Positions 1 through 11,107 of a DNA stretch of 64,000 nucleotides are shown piece by piece. Both the position numbers and the translations under genes were made by a program. This stretch comes from Sorghum bicolor. Lineage: Eukaryota; Streptophyta; Magnoliopsida; Poales; Poaceae. The notes below the pieces were generated by a model. It ran no database searches, was not told the DNA's origin, and was given only the letters and a program-made list of their open reading frames with translations. Within the stretch, counting starts at the first letter, position 1, and the number at the start of each line of letters is the position of its first letter. The stretch lies in assembly GCF_000003195.3 (NCBI RefSeq), contig NC_012873.2, positions 7,525,894 to 7,589,893 on the forward strand, written 5' to 3'.

Positions 1-583
1 CGTGTATGTGGAGCAACCGCTGGGTTTTGAAGATCCACATCATCCCGACCACTCTACAAGCTTGACAAGGCACTCTATGGTCTTAAACAAGCCCCTAGAG
101 CTTGGTATGATTGTATCAAGGATTTCCTACTCAAACAAGGGTTGAGATTGGAAAGGCCGATCTCACTTTATTTACTCGCAAAGTCAATAATGATATTTTT
201 TATGCCAAATATATGTTGATGACATTATATTTGGTAGTACTAATGCGGACTTCAGTGAGCAATTTAGTAGGATCATGACCAAGAGGTTCAAGATGTCCAT
301 GATGGGGGAGTTGACATACTTTCTTGGATTTCAAATCAAGCAACTCAAAGACGACACGTTCATAAGTCAAACCAAGTACACCACCGACATGCTAAAGAAG
401 TTTGACATTGACAAGGCCAAACCCATAAAGACACCAATGCCAACAACCGGACATCTTAACCTTGATGGAGACGACAAGGCCACTGATCAAAAGGTATATC
501 ATTCCATGATTGAATCTCTGCTTTACCTTTGTGCATCTAGGCCTGATATTATGCTTAGTGTGTGCATGTGTGTATTCGAATAG
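1..583 (+). pseudogene. Ty1/copia reverse transcriptase remnant (Sirevirus-type element)
   Basis: The translation contains the copia RT signature LYGLKQAPRAWYD (about 72-110) and the catalytic YVDD box (about 211-222). It continues with the block GELTYFLGFQIKQ and runs to SRPDIMLSVC near 580. The family copies RNA to cDNA for element integration. The frame changes at least once (around 50, where the reading moves from the EQPLGFEDP frame to the YKLDKALYGL frame) and again between the RAWYD block and YVDD. The expected RNase H that should follow is missing after 583. The copy is therefore dead and probably internally deleted. The Sirevirus assignment rests on the four purine tracts and the palindrome-rich LTR that follow, not on RT phylogeny. 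Confidence 0.9.
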
Positions 584-592
584 GCAAAAACT

Positions 593-1540
593 CTTGTGAA
601 AAATTGTGTAAATCTTTCAAAATCTATTTTTCACAGCTCAAATGTGTCCATAGTTATGTAATGGCTTCATGAAATCTGGACAAATTTGAGTTGGTTTGAG
701 TATACTATGTGGTTCACCTCCTTTAGAATTTCTGCTCACTGGTTTTTGACCTCCTACAACTTATGACATTCAAGCATAACTGGAACACAGAGGTTATTTG
801 TCAGTTTTGGGCCACAGTTTATAATGATGTAGAGCACAAGATACTTCACTAGATGACCAAGGGACTTCACTGGCACTATGATTACCGCCAGTTCTCCCAC
901 CTTCTTGGGTTTGATCACCATGACTGTGATGCTCCTAGCTTATATGGTCATTATCCAAATGGTGTGGGTAGGGCTGATTTCATTGAAGCAGCCTAATGTT
1001 GATCTGACTAAGGCAAATGGTAAGACAGAAGGTCTAAAGCCCTATTTCTATGTGCTCAACAATTTGCTCTGTGCTACTATTAACCCAAAGGTTGGTGATG
1101 CTACTTCAGTTCAGAATCCTGCTCCAACCATCATTGTTTGCTTTGGGCTTAAGAAGAGGTTCAGTGTGACAGATCTCTTGTGGCATCACATTGAGGAGGG
1201 TTCCTAGACCTCCAACTAGTCCTTCCTCTATGCTCGGTATCTCATGTATATCATTAAGCAAGTCACTGGCTTTGCATTCTAGCAAGACAGCAAGCACCTG
1301 GACCGGAATGTCAGACGTATATATGCTAAGTCCAAGCAAAAGGGAAACGGTCAACAACAGATGCTAGCTGCAATGGTGCAGCACAGGATGATGAGGTGCA
1401 GCGTGACACTGAGTTTGAGCAGCAACAGGGCTTTCAGTGAAGGTGGTGGTGGTGATGATGATGATAATGTTGAGTAGTTCACCTACTGCCTTTGCCCCTT
1501 GGAGCTTCATGAAGCCTACCCTTTTTGGCATTTGATGCCA
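593..1540 (+). pseudogene. Degenerate ORF region between copia pol and 3' LTR (env-like position)
   Basis: This is about 950 bases between the RT remnant and the first purine tract. A 109-codon open stretch (878-1207) and its continuation in frame to about 1475, ending in an acidic Gly/Asp run, look like the decayed remains of one sense ORF interrupted by stops at 1205, about 1216 and about 1280. Sireviruses often carry an extra env-like ORF in this position. I do not recognise the protein, so env-like describes position only. No membrane-fusion features can be argued from it. Confidence 0.4.
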
Positions 1541-2045
1541 AAGGGGGAGTGTTAGGCTTATCTCATATGGTATTAGGCTTGGTATTAGAATTATCTCGTG
1601 TGGTGAACCATGTGGTAAACTTAAATTTTGTGTATGTGATGGTTGATTGTCAGCTAAACACCTTTGCTTCATTATTATATCCTACTTGTGTTAGCTGATT
1701 TGGGATTGTGCTGATGCAATGTTGTTTATGAATGGTTATGATAAGCTAAGTCCTTTTCTTTCTTGCATAACCATTCAAGTTCTTTCTTTTTATTCTTTGT
1801 GATATATCTTGTCATATGCATCACACTTTATTATCTCACACACACTTAGGCACCCCACAGATTGCAAAATTTAGGGGGAGCTTGTTCTTAATGTATGCCA
1901 TCTTGATTCTAATCAAGATTTGAAATTCTGAATCCAATGCATACATAAGGGGGAGCTCAACTTAAATTTTTGGAATTCAAAAGCTTCAATTCTTTCAATT
2001 TTTATAAGCCTAAGTTGGTTGTCATCAATTACCAAAAAGGGGGAG
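1541..2045 (+). promoter_or_regulatory. Cluster of four polypurine tracts upstream of the copia 3' LTR
   Basis: Four copies of an A(A/G)GGGGGAG motif lie at 1541-1550, 1871-1880, 1947-1955 and 2034-2045. The last one abuts the LTR start (TGTAAGTGC at 2048) and is the expected primer site for plus-strand DNA synthesis. Repeated purine tracts ahead of the 3' LTR are a described hallmark of Sireviruses. The intervening sequence shows no ORF. Confidence 0.75.
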
Positions 2046-2397
2046 TTTGTAAGTGCATTCGCCCCCGATGTGGGTTTTGATAATTAATGACAACCAAATT
2101 AGGGACTAACATGTTTATCGAGCATAATTTACACGTGTTAGTCCATTGATGGAATTGAACGAAAACATTCAGTGAATTATAGCACCCCTAAATTTCCAAT
2201 GGATGAACGGTGTTTCGACTCAAGTGGCTACAAAGTTTTTATTCTTTGCTTGAGTTATAGGAAACGCCGCACTATCAAGAGGGATGCAAATTGAGTTGGT
2301 AAGATGAGGATAAGAGTGCTCAGGTCAACTTAGCTCTTGCGCTTGAGAGACACACTTGCACGCACGAAGCACTAGGAAATTTCTTCTCTGCCAGGGT

Positions 2398-2760
2398 GAC
2401 CCGATAGTACCAACCCTCAGGGCCGGTGGTACCGGCAGTGCCAGCCTTTCTCCTGAGTTTTGTGAGAAAATGAACTACCGGTAGTACCGGGCTCAGGCCG
2501 GTGGTACCGGCCAGCACCAGTAGTACCGGTGTGAAACGCCGGTAGTAACGGCAGGCCAAATCTGCGCTGACTTTGGTTGTGGAGATTTGAACTGCCGGTG
2601 GTACCGGCCTTCCACCGGTGGTACCGGCAATGGTCGGTAGCACCGACAAAAGCCCGGTGGTACCGGTAGGCTTATTTCTCACAAATCATAGAGACTTCTT
2701 ACCGTTAGATCTAAGGTAGCCGGTGGTACCGGTGGTTGCCTCGGTAGTACCGACAGTTGT
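2398..2760. repeat. Array of CCGGTRGTACCGG palindromic motifs in LTR U3
   Basis: A dozen or more imperfect copies of a 12-14 bp near-palindrome centred on GGTACC or AGTACC occur in about 360 bases, on a GC-rich background. A second small cluster is at 3930-4012. Palindrome clusters in the LTR are a described Sirevirus trait thought to be cis-regulatory. Their function here is inferred. Confidence 0.75.
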
Positions 2761-2847
2761 TCAGGACCTATGTATAAATAGCTCTTCCCTCATTTCTGAC
2801 CGTTAGCTCTCCCATTCCTTCAACTCTAAATCTGAGAAATCAGTCTC

Positions 2848-3307
2848 TGTCGATGAAAGCTGGTCGGCAGTCTACCTTGGGGTATACCCACGGTAGTAGT
2901 TTATCGGTAGACGGTGCGCAAACTACGAACTTGATGGTGACGCAAGACACAGGCAAGCTTTTTATCCAGGTTCGGCCGCCGAGCTGGCGTAATACCTACG
3001 TCCTGCGTCTGATTGTATTGATTTGTGTTGAGAGAATAATGTGTCCTAGGGGGGTCCCTTGCCCCTCCTTATATAGTCCTGAGGGCAGGGTTACAGATGT
3101 GGAAACTAATCCTAGTCGGTTACAATTGCCATAGATAGTTCGATATCAATTCCTACTCTAACCGACTAGAATCCCGCTTGATCTCCACATCTTGTTTCCT
3201 TGCGCGAAACTCCAAACTGTCGGATCAAGCCTTGAACTTGTCTCGTAATGGGCCAAGCCTCCTGGCCCAAGTCTAGCCGTAAGGGTATAGGGGTTTATAC
3301 CCCCACA
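2848..3307 (-). mobile_element. Solo LTR nested in the copia LTR, with 5-bp target duplication
   Basis: The sequence begins TGTCGATGAAAGC and ends TTATACCCCCACA. It is bounded by a perfect direct repeat GTCTC (2843-2847 and 3308-3312). It is clearly related to the two LTRs at 56739-57148 and 58944-59332. No internal region is present, so this is a solo LTR left by recombination between two LTRs. The minus orientation is inferred from the intact relative, whose primer-binding-like site lies next to its high-coordinate LTR. Confidence 0.9.
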
Positions 3308-4099
3308 GTCTCCAAGCTTTGTCTCACCCACTCTCTCTCCCTCTTTGCTCCTAGACTTCACTCCTTGAGAGATTCGAGCTAGAGAAGTGAGATTAGAGAG
3401 TTGGGAGCTTCGATTTGTGACTTGAGCACTTGGATTCTTCGTCTTGCCGGTTTGGTTTGCATTTGTTACTCTTGGGTTCTTGGAACCCTAGCCGGCTAGG
3501 CGTTCTTCGTGGTTGCCCGTGTTGATTCATTTGTGAGGGCACCCCGAAGTGTTTGTATAACCCTTTGATTCTTAGTGGAAATCTTGAGCTATCCTGTGTG
3601 GTTGCTTGAGGGAGGAGACCTAAGTGGTCGGACCTTCATGGTCACCTCAACAACAGGGACGTAGGAACTCCTTCGTGGGGATTGCCGAACCTCGGGAAAA
3701 ATATGTTGTCTTGCTGTGGAGGTAGCATCGACTACCATTGTTCTTGTGTTCTTCGTGTTCTTCCTCTCTACTCCCTTTCATAGGTGAACAAGGGCCGATC
3801 TACGTTTTGGAGAAGAACCGAGCCAAGGGAACTTCAACATCATCCTCTACTACATCTAGGAGAGTGGGGTAACTCTCAGATCTGAAATCAAAACTCAATC
3901 TACTCTGATTTCGTAGCTCTCATAGGGCATCGGTAGTACCAACAGTTGTGTCGGTAGTACTGGCTGTCTTACACCGGTAGTACCGACTCAAACTGTCGGT
4001 AGTACCAGCAGGCATTTAACTTCCGCAACTTGAGCTTTTGAGTTTCAGGTTTTTAAGATACGCCTATTCACCCCCCTCTAGGCCAATTAGATCCTTTCA

Positions 4100-6286
4100 G
4101 AAAGCCGATCAAGAATTCGTTTGGGGGAGAGAGCAACAGTTGGCCTTGGATGAAATCAAGAGTTATTTGTTAAATCCTCCAGTTCTGATTCCACCGCAGC
4201 AAGGGAAGCCCTTCAGGTTGTATTTGTCTACCGATGGGATGGTCATCGGTTCGACTTTAATTCAAGAATTCGAAGGGAAAGAGCGTGTGATTTATTATTT
4301 AAGTAGGAGGTTGATTGATGCTGAGACCAGGTATTCGGCTATTGAGAAACTGTGCTTATGCTTGTATTTCTCCTGTATTAAGTTGAGACATTATATGCTA
4401 TCGGCCCAATGCACTGTTATTTGCAAAGATGATGTGGTCTGATACATGCTATCTATGCCGATCATGAGTGGTAGGATCGGTAAGTGGATTTTGGCACTGT
4501 CAGAATTCGATTTACGTTACGAATCGGCTAAAGCGGTTAAAGGACAGATTATGGCCGATTTTGTGACTCAACATTGCGGTACAGTGGAGACTTTGGAGAT
4601 TGTACCTTGGACGCTCTTCTTCGATGGATCCACGTGTGACCGGGGTGCAGGAATCGGCATAGTGTTAATTTCCCCTCGGGGAAGGAAATATGAGTTCTCC
4701 TTGCCGATTGTTGCCACGTCAACAAATAATCAGACTGAGTATCAAGCTTTGATAAAGGGGTTGGAATTGCTAAGAGAAGTTCATGCTGATGCTGTTGAAA
4801 TCTTCGGGGATTCTATGTTAGTTATAAATCAATTGGCTGGAAGCTATGAATGCCGAAGTGAAATCCTCATAGCTTATCATGAGAGGAGTATGCAACTGTT
4901 AAAGGAATTCAGGGATTTCCGATTAGAGCATGTTCCTCGATTGCATAATGAGGAGGCCAATCGGTTGGCTCAGCGTGCCTCGGGATATCAGCCCATGATT
5001 AATGCAATATTGGCAACCGGTGTCGATGATTGAAGAAAAGAGATCATTGATTATTTAAAGGATCCATCCAAGAAAGTGGAGAGGCGTGTGCGGTTTCAAG
5101 CTACCAGTATGTACTCCTCGAAGATGAGTTATATTACCGAACCATTGACGGGATTCTTCTCAGATGTTTAGGTGATGATGAAGCTAAGAATTTGATGGGA
5201 GAGATCCATGAAGGGGTATGTGGAGCACATCAGTCAGCCTTTAAAATGAAATGGATGATCAGAAGAAATGGGTATTATTGGCTGACTATACTTGAAGATT
5301 GTTTTAAGTATTTTAAGGGGTGTCAAGGATGTCAGAAGTTTGGCAATGTTCAAAGGGCACCTGCATCGGCCATGAATCCTATCATTAAGCCTTGGCCGTT
5401 CCGGGGATGGGCTATTGACTTGATCGGCCAGATTTATCCACCATCCAGCAAGGGGCATAAGTTCATCTTAGTTGCCATCGATTATTTCACTAAGTGGGTT
5501 GAAGCTATTCCTTTGAAGAAAGTTACATTGGCCAATATGATTGATTTTGTGAAAGAGCATATTATTTACCGATTTGGAATTCCTCAAACGATTACTACCG
5601 ATAAGGGTACTATGTTCACATCGGGGAAGTTTGATGAATTTGCAATCGGTATGGGAATTAAAGTATTAAACTTTTCTCCTTACTATGCTCAAGCTAATGG
5701 GCAGGCCGAGGCATCTAACAAAGGAATTATCAAGCTTATTAAACGAAAGATTGAAGAAAGTCCTAGGAAGTGGCACACGTTGTTAAACGAAGCTTTATGG
5801 TCATACCGGATGGCTTGCCATGGATCGACCAAGGTTTCACCTTATCAGTTGGTGTATGGGCATGATGCAGTGCTACCTTGGGAAATTAAGACTGGGTCTA
5901 GGCGACTATCATTTCAAGATCAATTGGCTGCCGATGATTATGCTACCTTGATGACAGACGAGTTGGATGATCTAGCAGGACATCGGCTGAGGGCTTTGAT
6001 GAGTATAGAAGAGAATAAGAAGAGAGTTGCCAGATGGTAAGATAAGAGGGTAAAAGCTAAGGAGTTTGCCGATAGAGACTTAGTATGGAAATTAATCTTA
6101 CCGATCGGGACTAAGAGTTCAAAATTTGGGAACTGGTCTCTCAATTGGGAGGGTCCCTATCGAATAACTCGATCGACTCCTGGTAATGCTTATATTTTAG
6201 AAACCCTCGAAGGAGTTGAATTTCCCAGAGCATTAAATGGCAAATATTTAAAGAAGTACTACCCCAGCATATGGGTCGATGCATGA
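4100..6286 (+). pseudogene. Ty3/gypsy (Tat lineage) pol: RNase H, second RNase H, integrase
   Basis: Translation shows in order the end of the RT-linked RNase H (4100-4440, with LYLSTDGMVIGSTL and YYLSRRL), an additional archaeal-type RNase H (about 4605-4990, with FFDGS, TEYQAL, FGDSM and NEEAN supplying the acidic residues), and an integrase. The integrase has an HHCC zinc region (about 5226-5345), a DDE core with AIDLIG, TTDKGT and NGQAEAS, and a C-terminal segment ending at 6286. A second RNase H is diagnostic of the Tat lineage. The frame is broken by TGA at 4439-4441, TGA near 5031, a frameshift near 5100 and TAA at 6038-6040. Several of these look like single-base decay of CGA, TGG or TAT codons. 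The upstream part of pol lies beyond the copia insertion. Confidence 0.93.
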
Positions 6287-6563
6287 AAGTATAAGTGCCG
6301 ATAACACTCCTATCGGCTGGATCAAAATGTGTCTGGGGCCGGACTTAATGTTTTAAAAGGTGCTGATAACAGTCCTATCGGCTAGACTAAATATCAGGAA
6401 GGTTGGAAAGCAGAAAGGGGCAAGTGTGTTGCGGATGAAGAGCTCACATGGTCAACAGCGCCTGGATAGCTGATATAGCGCGTAGGCGGATTTGGTTGGC
6501 TGCTTCTATCTCTTTGATGTCTTCATCGGCAGAGCCTTCCACTGGCTTCAACTTCTTCTTCAT
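6287..6563. other. Spacer between sense pol and antisense gene of the gypsy element
   Basis: No coding signal is seen here. The stretch is rich in ATCGGC/GCCGAT words, a compositional signature shared with pol, the antisense gene and the LTR of this element. It supports treating 4100-11107 as one element. Confidence 0.6.
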
Positions 6564-9500
6564 TTACAGCGCCGTGCGGGCTTGGACATTTCGCTCTTGC
6601 TCAAGACGCTTGATCACCTCAGGCAGCTGGTTCTCCTCTTGTTGAGCCTGGGACAAGGCTTCTTCCACTTGCTTGAGTTCTGCCAGCAGGGCCTCTCTTT
6701 TTGCTGACAGATCAGAGATCTTATGCTTCAGAGCATCTCCCGAGGACTTTAAGATGCCGATGTTCTTGTGCTTCTCATCGGCAAGGAGCTTCACCTTCAT
6801 CATCTCCTCAGAGAGCTGGGCATGAGCAGCTCTATCGGCAAGACGTTGCAGCTCTATCGGCAAGACGTTGGGTAGCCCTCTGGTACTGCAGTAGACGACT
6901 CTCTAGATGTGCAGCTTGAAAGAGAACTTCTTCAGCATCGGCAGGGATTTGGCCTCTAAGGGTCTTGAACAAAGCCTTGGCCAGATTAGAATCATTGATT
7001 AGTTGGGCTGTGTTTTGATGGAGGAGGGTCGACAATTCTTCCAATTTTGCCCTGATCTCTGCCGATGTGATTCCAACTGCCCGAGAGGAGCTTGCTTCCT
7101 CACCTTCATCTTCGGAGATGTCGATGGCGAAAGAGAACAAACTGTCGGGAGAGTCTTGCTCCTAAAAAAAGGAATAAAACGAGTTATTCTATGGTCAAGT
7201 ATTGATAAATGATACAAACAGAGATTGGATAACTTACTTGTTTTAAGGCAATCTCTCGCCTCTGACTGGAAGATGCCGATGGAACTACAAGTTGATCGGC
7301 TGGGGTTGCCGATGGGACTATGTCAGCTGAGAGAAAAACAAAGGTAATTATAAGGTAGGGAAAATAGGTTCATCGGCAATAATTTCATGAAAAATATGTT
7401 ACCTTGAGGAGGAGCAATACTTGTCTGAATGGAGGAAACTACCGATGCTATAATGGAACCTGCTGGATCGGTAGTTTGCTCGTGCACGTCAGCCGATGTG
7501 TCTTCTGACTGAGGTACTTCCGGCTGGGGCTCTTCTGCTTGGGGTTCTTCCACTTGGGGTGCTTCTTGCGGCTGAGAAGGAGATGGTACTTGCTGTGTCT
7601 GTGTTTCTAGAGAAGAGGGAGAAGATTCTACCGGAATTAGAGATACCGGGGGAGGAGGAGGCGTTGCTACTCTTTGGCGCTATGTTTGTGCTCTGGTACT
7701 CTTGGCACCTTTTCTCTTCGGCTGGCTGGACTGGGGGGCATCGGCACTTGTGCTTCTGGTCCTTGCCGATGTGCCAGTTTGCTGGTACAACGATGAAGAT
7801 TCGTGAGTACAGGCATATTAGCTAGAAGAATGAAATTGGTAAAGAAATTTGAAGGTTTACCTTAAAGGCTTGCGCCAAAGCAGAGGCGGCTACCGATGGA
7901 GATGTCTTTGAATGCTTGGTGGTGACCTTCTTGAGGCGTACACCTCGATGCATTATGGCAGCCAAGGTAGGAGCGTTGTTGCCGATTGAGGAGATCGGGC
8001 ATGATGGAAAAAGATCAATCGGCTTGCCGCTCCTGCTGACCGATGGAGGAATGTTATCAACCTGCAATGTGATACACAGAGTGAGTTACCGATGGAAATA
8101 AAAGTGAAAGAATTGAGGCATCGGTTTGGAAATACTTACAGTGTTATCAGGAACTCTGTACTGAGGGTCGATCATGCCGCGGTACGTGAGAACCGATTTG
8201 CAGAACAAATGCTCCTTCCATTCTTCCCACCATTGTTTGTACGCCTGAGTGATGAAGAGGGCTGGAATCCACTCTGACAAATCTACATCTGTATCGGCAC
8301 TCGGTGGCGATTGAGCTACTCGAATCCACTCGTGAAGGTTAGTGATGGCTTCCCTAGGTTTTATCACATCGTCATAACAGAGTGCGATCGGCAGCTGGCC
8401 GAAAGCTAGTTGACGGGCTAGTGCCGATGGGTTGTAGAACTCGTAAGTCTGGTTGGAAGTTTTCCCACTGCCAAAGAAATTCACTGGTATAGCTCTGGGA
8501 GTGATCAGTGCCATCATCACATCATGATCCTTGTTGAGAGCGTCATTGAATGGATGGAAAACCAAAGGAAACATAGTATGTGGATCTTCATAAGGCATCC
8601 ACGCTCACTGCTCTCTGGTCAGGCCTTCGTACAAGGTTTTAAAGAATCGGCTGACCTGGTCTGCGTTGCCACCAGTGCCAGGAAGAACAATGACAGCCTC
8701 GCCAAAGTTCAGAGGAGAGTGAGTTGCCGATTCTTCTTCATCTAGTTCATAATCCTTGGCTATGTCCCTAGGGAAGCGTTGTGTGAAGAGGTTGAATTCA
8801 AGACGCTTGTGCATGTGAAGGCTAAGCCACATATTGATAAACCGCCAGGGTCCTCCTAGGTTGCCGATGGACTGGCCGAGCAAGAGTTTCCTGGTTACTT
8901 GATGAAGGAGGTGGTAAGCCGCGCCAAGCAGGTATCGGCCGAGGGGAAATCGGCCACCATTGGCTAGTCTTTCTGCTACTGCCAGATAGACAGAAGTTGG
9001 TCCTGCCGATCGACCATAAAATACAAATTTGTCCAACCACATGTTCAGGAAGCTGGTCTGTTCCTTTATGTTGACAGGGCCTGTTCGTTTGTATTTTTGG
9101 ATGTACCCTGACCAACCGCCGATGGAGCGAGTTTCTACCTTGGCACTGGGTTTAGTATCAAAAAAGTGGGTGCTATCGGCAGAAGATACATCTAGGCCGA
9201 TGAGCATAACCACATCGGCAAGTGTGGGGGAAGCAGGGCCGTGACCAAAGACAAAGGCATTAAGAGTGTCCGACCAGAAATAAGATGCAGCTATCAGCAA
9301 TGACTCATTCCTATGCATATCGGCAATGGACAACCTGATGCATTGATCCAGTTTTCTCTCACCCCATTGGACTTTGTTTGAGTGGCTGACTCTCAAAAAC
9401 CAATCCTTCCATCCCACGGTAGGACTGGGCCAGGAACGGAAGGTATCCTTCCACAGATCCAAAGAAAAATTCTCGGTTCTAAAGGGGATTCTGTTTGTTT

Positions 9501-9849
9501 CTGCGTTGATAAGGTCGATGGGATCTGGATCCCCTAACGGACCAAGGCATTGGAGATGTGGTTGATCGGTACGGATGACAATTTTATTGGACAGATCCTA
9601 ATGGTTTCAAGGATAAAAAGAAGAGCAAAAGAAAAAAAAGAAGAATATTCAGTAAAATAAATTGTGAATGAACGAGGATATGATAAAAGTACGAGAGGTA
9701 GGGTGAAGAACCTCAGGAACGGTGAAGTTGATGGCCATCTCCTCACAAAAATGGTGATCAAAGGCTTCAAGGTCGGTGAAGAAGGGGCTTTGTTGGAGTT
9801 CTTGGAGATCTCGAACAGCGCCGCCAGGAAGGTGGAGTTGGAACTATGA
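6564..9849 (-). pseudogene. Antisense multi-exon plant mobile domain (PMD) gene inside the gypsy element
   Basis: The gene reads opposite to pol. The main exon (about 8140-9597) encodes a plant-mobile-domain/aminotransferase-like protein, with WKDTFRSWPSP, GWKDWFLRV, ESLLIAASYFWSDTLNAFVF and LADVVMLIGLDVSS. An upstream exon ends at 9712 (GT donor) and joins at 9597 (TTAG acceptor). Further exons lie at 7861-8061 and about 7400-7822 (Pro/Glu/Gln-rich). A Lys/Glu/Leu-rich, probably coiled-coil segment spans 6564-7140. One in-frame TGA at 8602-8604 interrupts the main exon (GLTREQ then AWMPYEDP), and a stop also lies in the Pro-rich exon, so this copy is not intact. Extra antisense ORFs, some with PMD, are known in Tat-lineage gypsy elements. 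Their role in the element is unknown. Confidence 0.8.
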
Positions 9850-10398
9850 AATGATGCGATGGAGAAGGAGTACCCGAGAAGGAACTATTTATAGGACAAA
9901 ATAGGCAAGGGTAAATCCGACTTATCACTTCGCCGTATCCGTGAAATCCGAGGATACTCAGGAGGATATGGTAACTGTTCGCACGGTAATCAAGGGGTTG
10001 TGCAGGTGATTTGACAGGAAACGGTCGTGATCTGGAGATATTTTACTGTGCGAGATTTCCTGGTCGGTCCATCGGTAGCGTCTTGTAACGGTAATATTGC
10101 CGATGGACGAATAAAGTGGAGATGACCGTTTGGGAGGTTGAGATATTTCGCTGTGCGGGACGTCCTGGTCAGTCCATCGGCAGCTCTCTGTAACGGTAAT
10201 ATTGTCGATGGGCGACTAAAGTGGAAATGTCCGTTTGGGGGGTTGAGGATTTCGAGGAATCTGTGGAGGATTCGGATCAAAGTTGTTCAGATTAAGGTTG
10301 TCGGTTACCAAATTGGGGGAATTAATTGCGGAAAGGCATCATTACTGCAGAGAATTTCGGAGCATTAATGATTTCATACTCCGAAATTGGGGGGCATG
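9850..10398. other. Gypsy 3' non-coding region with polypurine tract
   Basis: This non-coding stretch contains two related segments of about 100 bp (about 10040-10140 and 10141-10270), each with a block like GGTAATATT-GCCGATGG-CGA-TAAAGTGGA, a short direct duplication. A G-rich tract AATTGGGGGGCA at 10384-10396 precedes the LTR and is the likely polypurine tract. Confidence 0.6.
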
Positions 10399-11107
10399 TG
10401 TTGATACCGTTTTTGGACACGTACCCAGGATCGGTAGAGTGTAGATCGGCAAGAAAAGGGCAATGATAACTGATCTGCAGGAGAGTTGCCGATGAGGGTG
10501 GTTGCCGATAAGAAGACAGCTGAATGTGGCTAAGTCCATGGATGGTGATGTGTTTATACCGATGGCCAGTGTTAACCGTTGCCGATGGGGAGTCTGCCGA
10601 TGATATGGAAGGAAGACTTGAAGGTTGCCGATTGATCCGTGGTGGTGTCCCAGTTTGTCACGGAAGGATAGTTTTATGTTTTCCTTAGTTATTTAGATCG
10701 TTTTGTACACGGATTCTGTTTAAATTTAGAATTCGAATTCTAGTCGTGTCTGGTTGTAGCTCTTTGAGCAGGGTATAAATATAGACCCTAGGGCCTTGTG
10801 ATCGAGATCTATCAATCAATCAAACACAAGTTTTATTCATATTCCAGCATCTACTTTTTCGACGACTTCGTCATATTTTCCTTTTTCATTACGAGTTCTT
10901 AGGAATTCGTCGACTTAAGCTCGGCGTATTCTCAAGTTCCGCGTGAATACCTCTTGGTCGTGGCATCCGGGCGCATCGCTGTTGTCAGGACCAAAGTATT
11001 CGAGTTATCACCTTTGCCGATAGTAAGGTCAAATCGGCTGGCACGCCTTAACGTTTAAAATCGGATATTAGCCCTTTGTGTTTGCAGATCTAGCTTTTGT
11101 ATCAACA
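10399..11107 (+). mobile_element. Right (3') LTR of the Tat-lineage gypsy element
   Basis: The LTR begins TGTTGATAC and ends GTATCAACA, a perfect 9-bp inverted terminal repeat, giving 709 bp. The internal sequence shares the GCCGAT-rich composition of the element. GGGTATAAATATAGACC near 10769 is a good TATA box. The partner LTR is outside the window, so neither age nor target duplication can be read. Confidence 0.88.

Larger units (their letters stand above)
2048..4099 (+). mobile_element. 3' LTR of Sirevirus-type copia element, interrupted by a solo LTR
   Basis: The LTR starts TGTAAGTGCATTCG directly after the polypurine tract and ends ...GATCCTTTCA at 4099, where gypsy pol sequence resumes. 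It is 2052 bp including a 460-bp nested solo LTR plus its 5-bp duplication, so about 1587 bp by itself, within the size expected for Sirevirus LTRs. It carries many copies of the palindrome-like CCGGTRGTACCGG in two clusters (about 2398-2760 and 3930-4012). A TATA-like TATAAATAG is at about 2773, a plausible start of transcription. The 5' LTR lies outside the window, so the target duplication (expected to match GAAAG at 4100-4104) cannot be checked. Confidence 0.85.

Noticed and set aside
2320..2682. 120-codon minus-strand frame in the copia LTR
   Set aside because: It is a repetitive GTTG-type translation of the palindrome array and not a gene.
2853..3134. 93-codon plus-strand frame
   Set aside because: It lies wholly within the solo LTR. 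The related LTRs do not keep the frame open.
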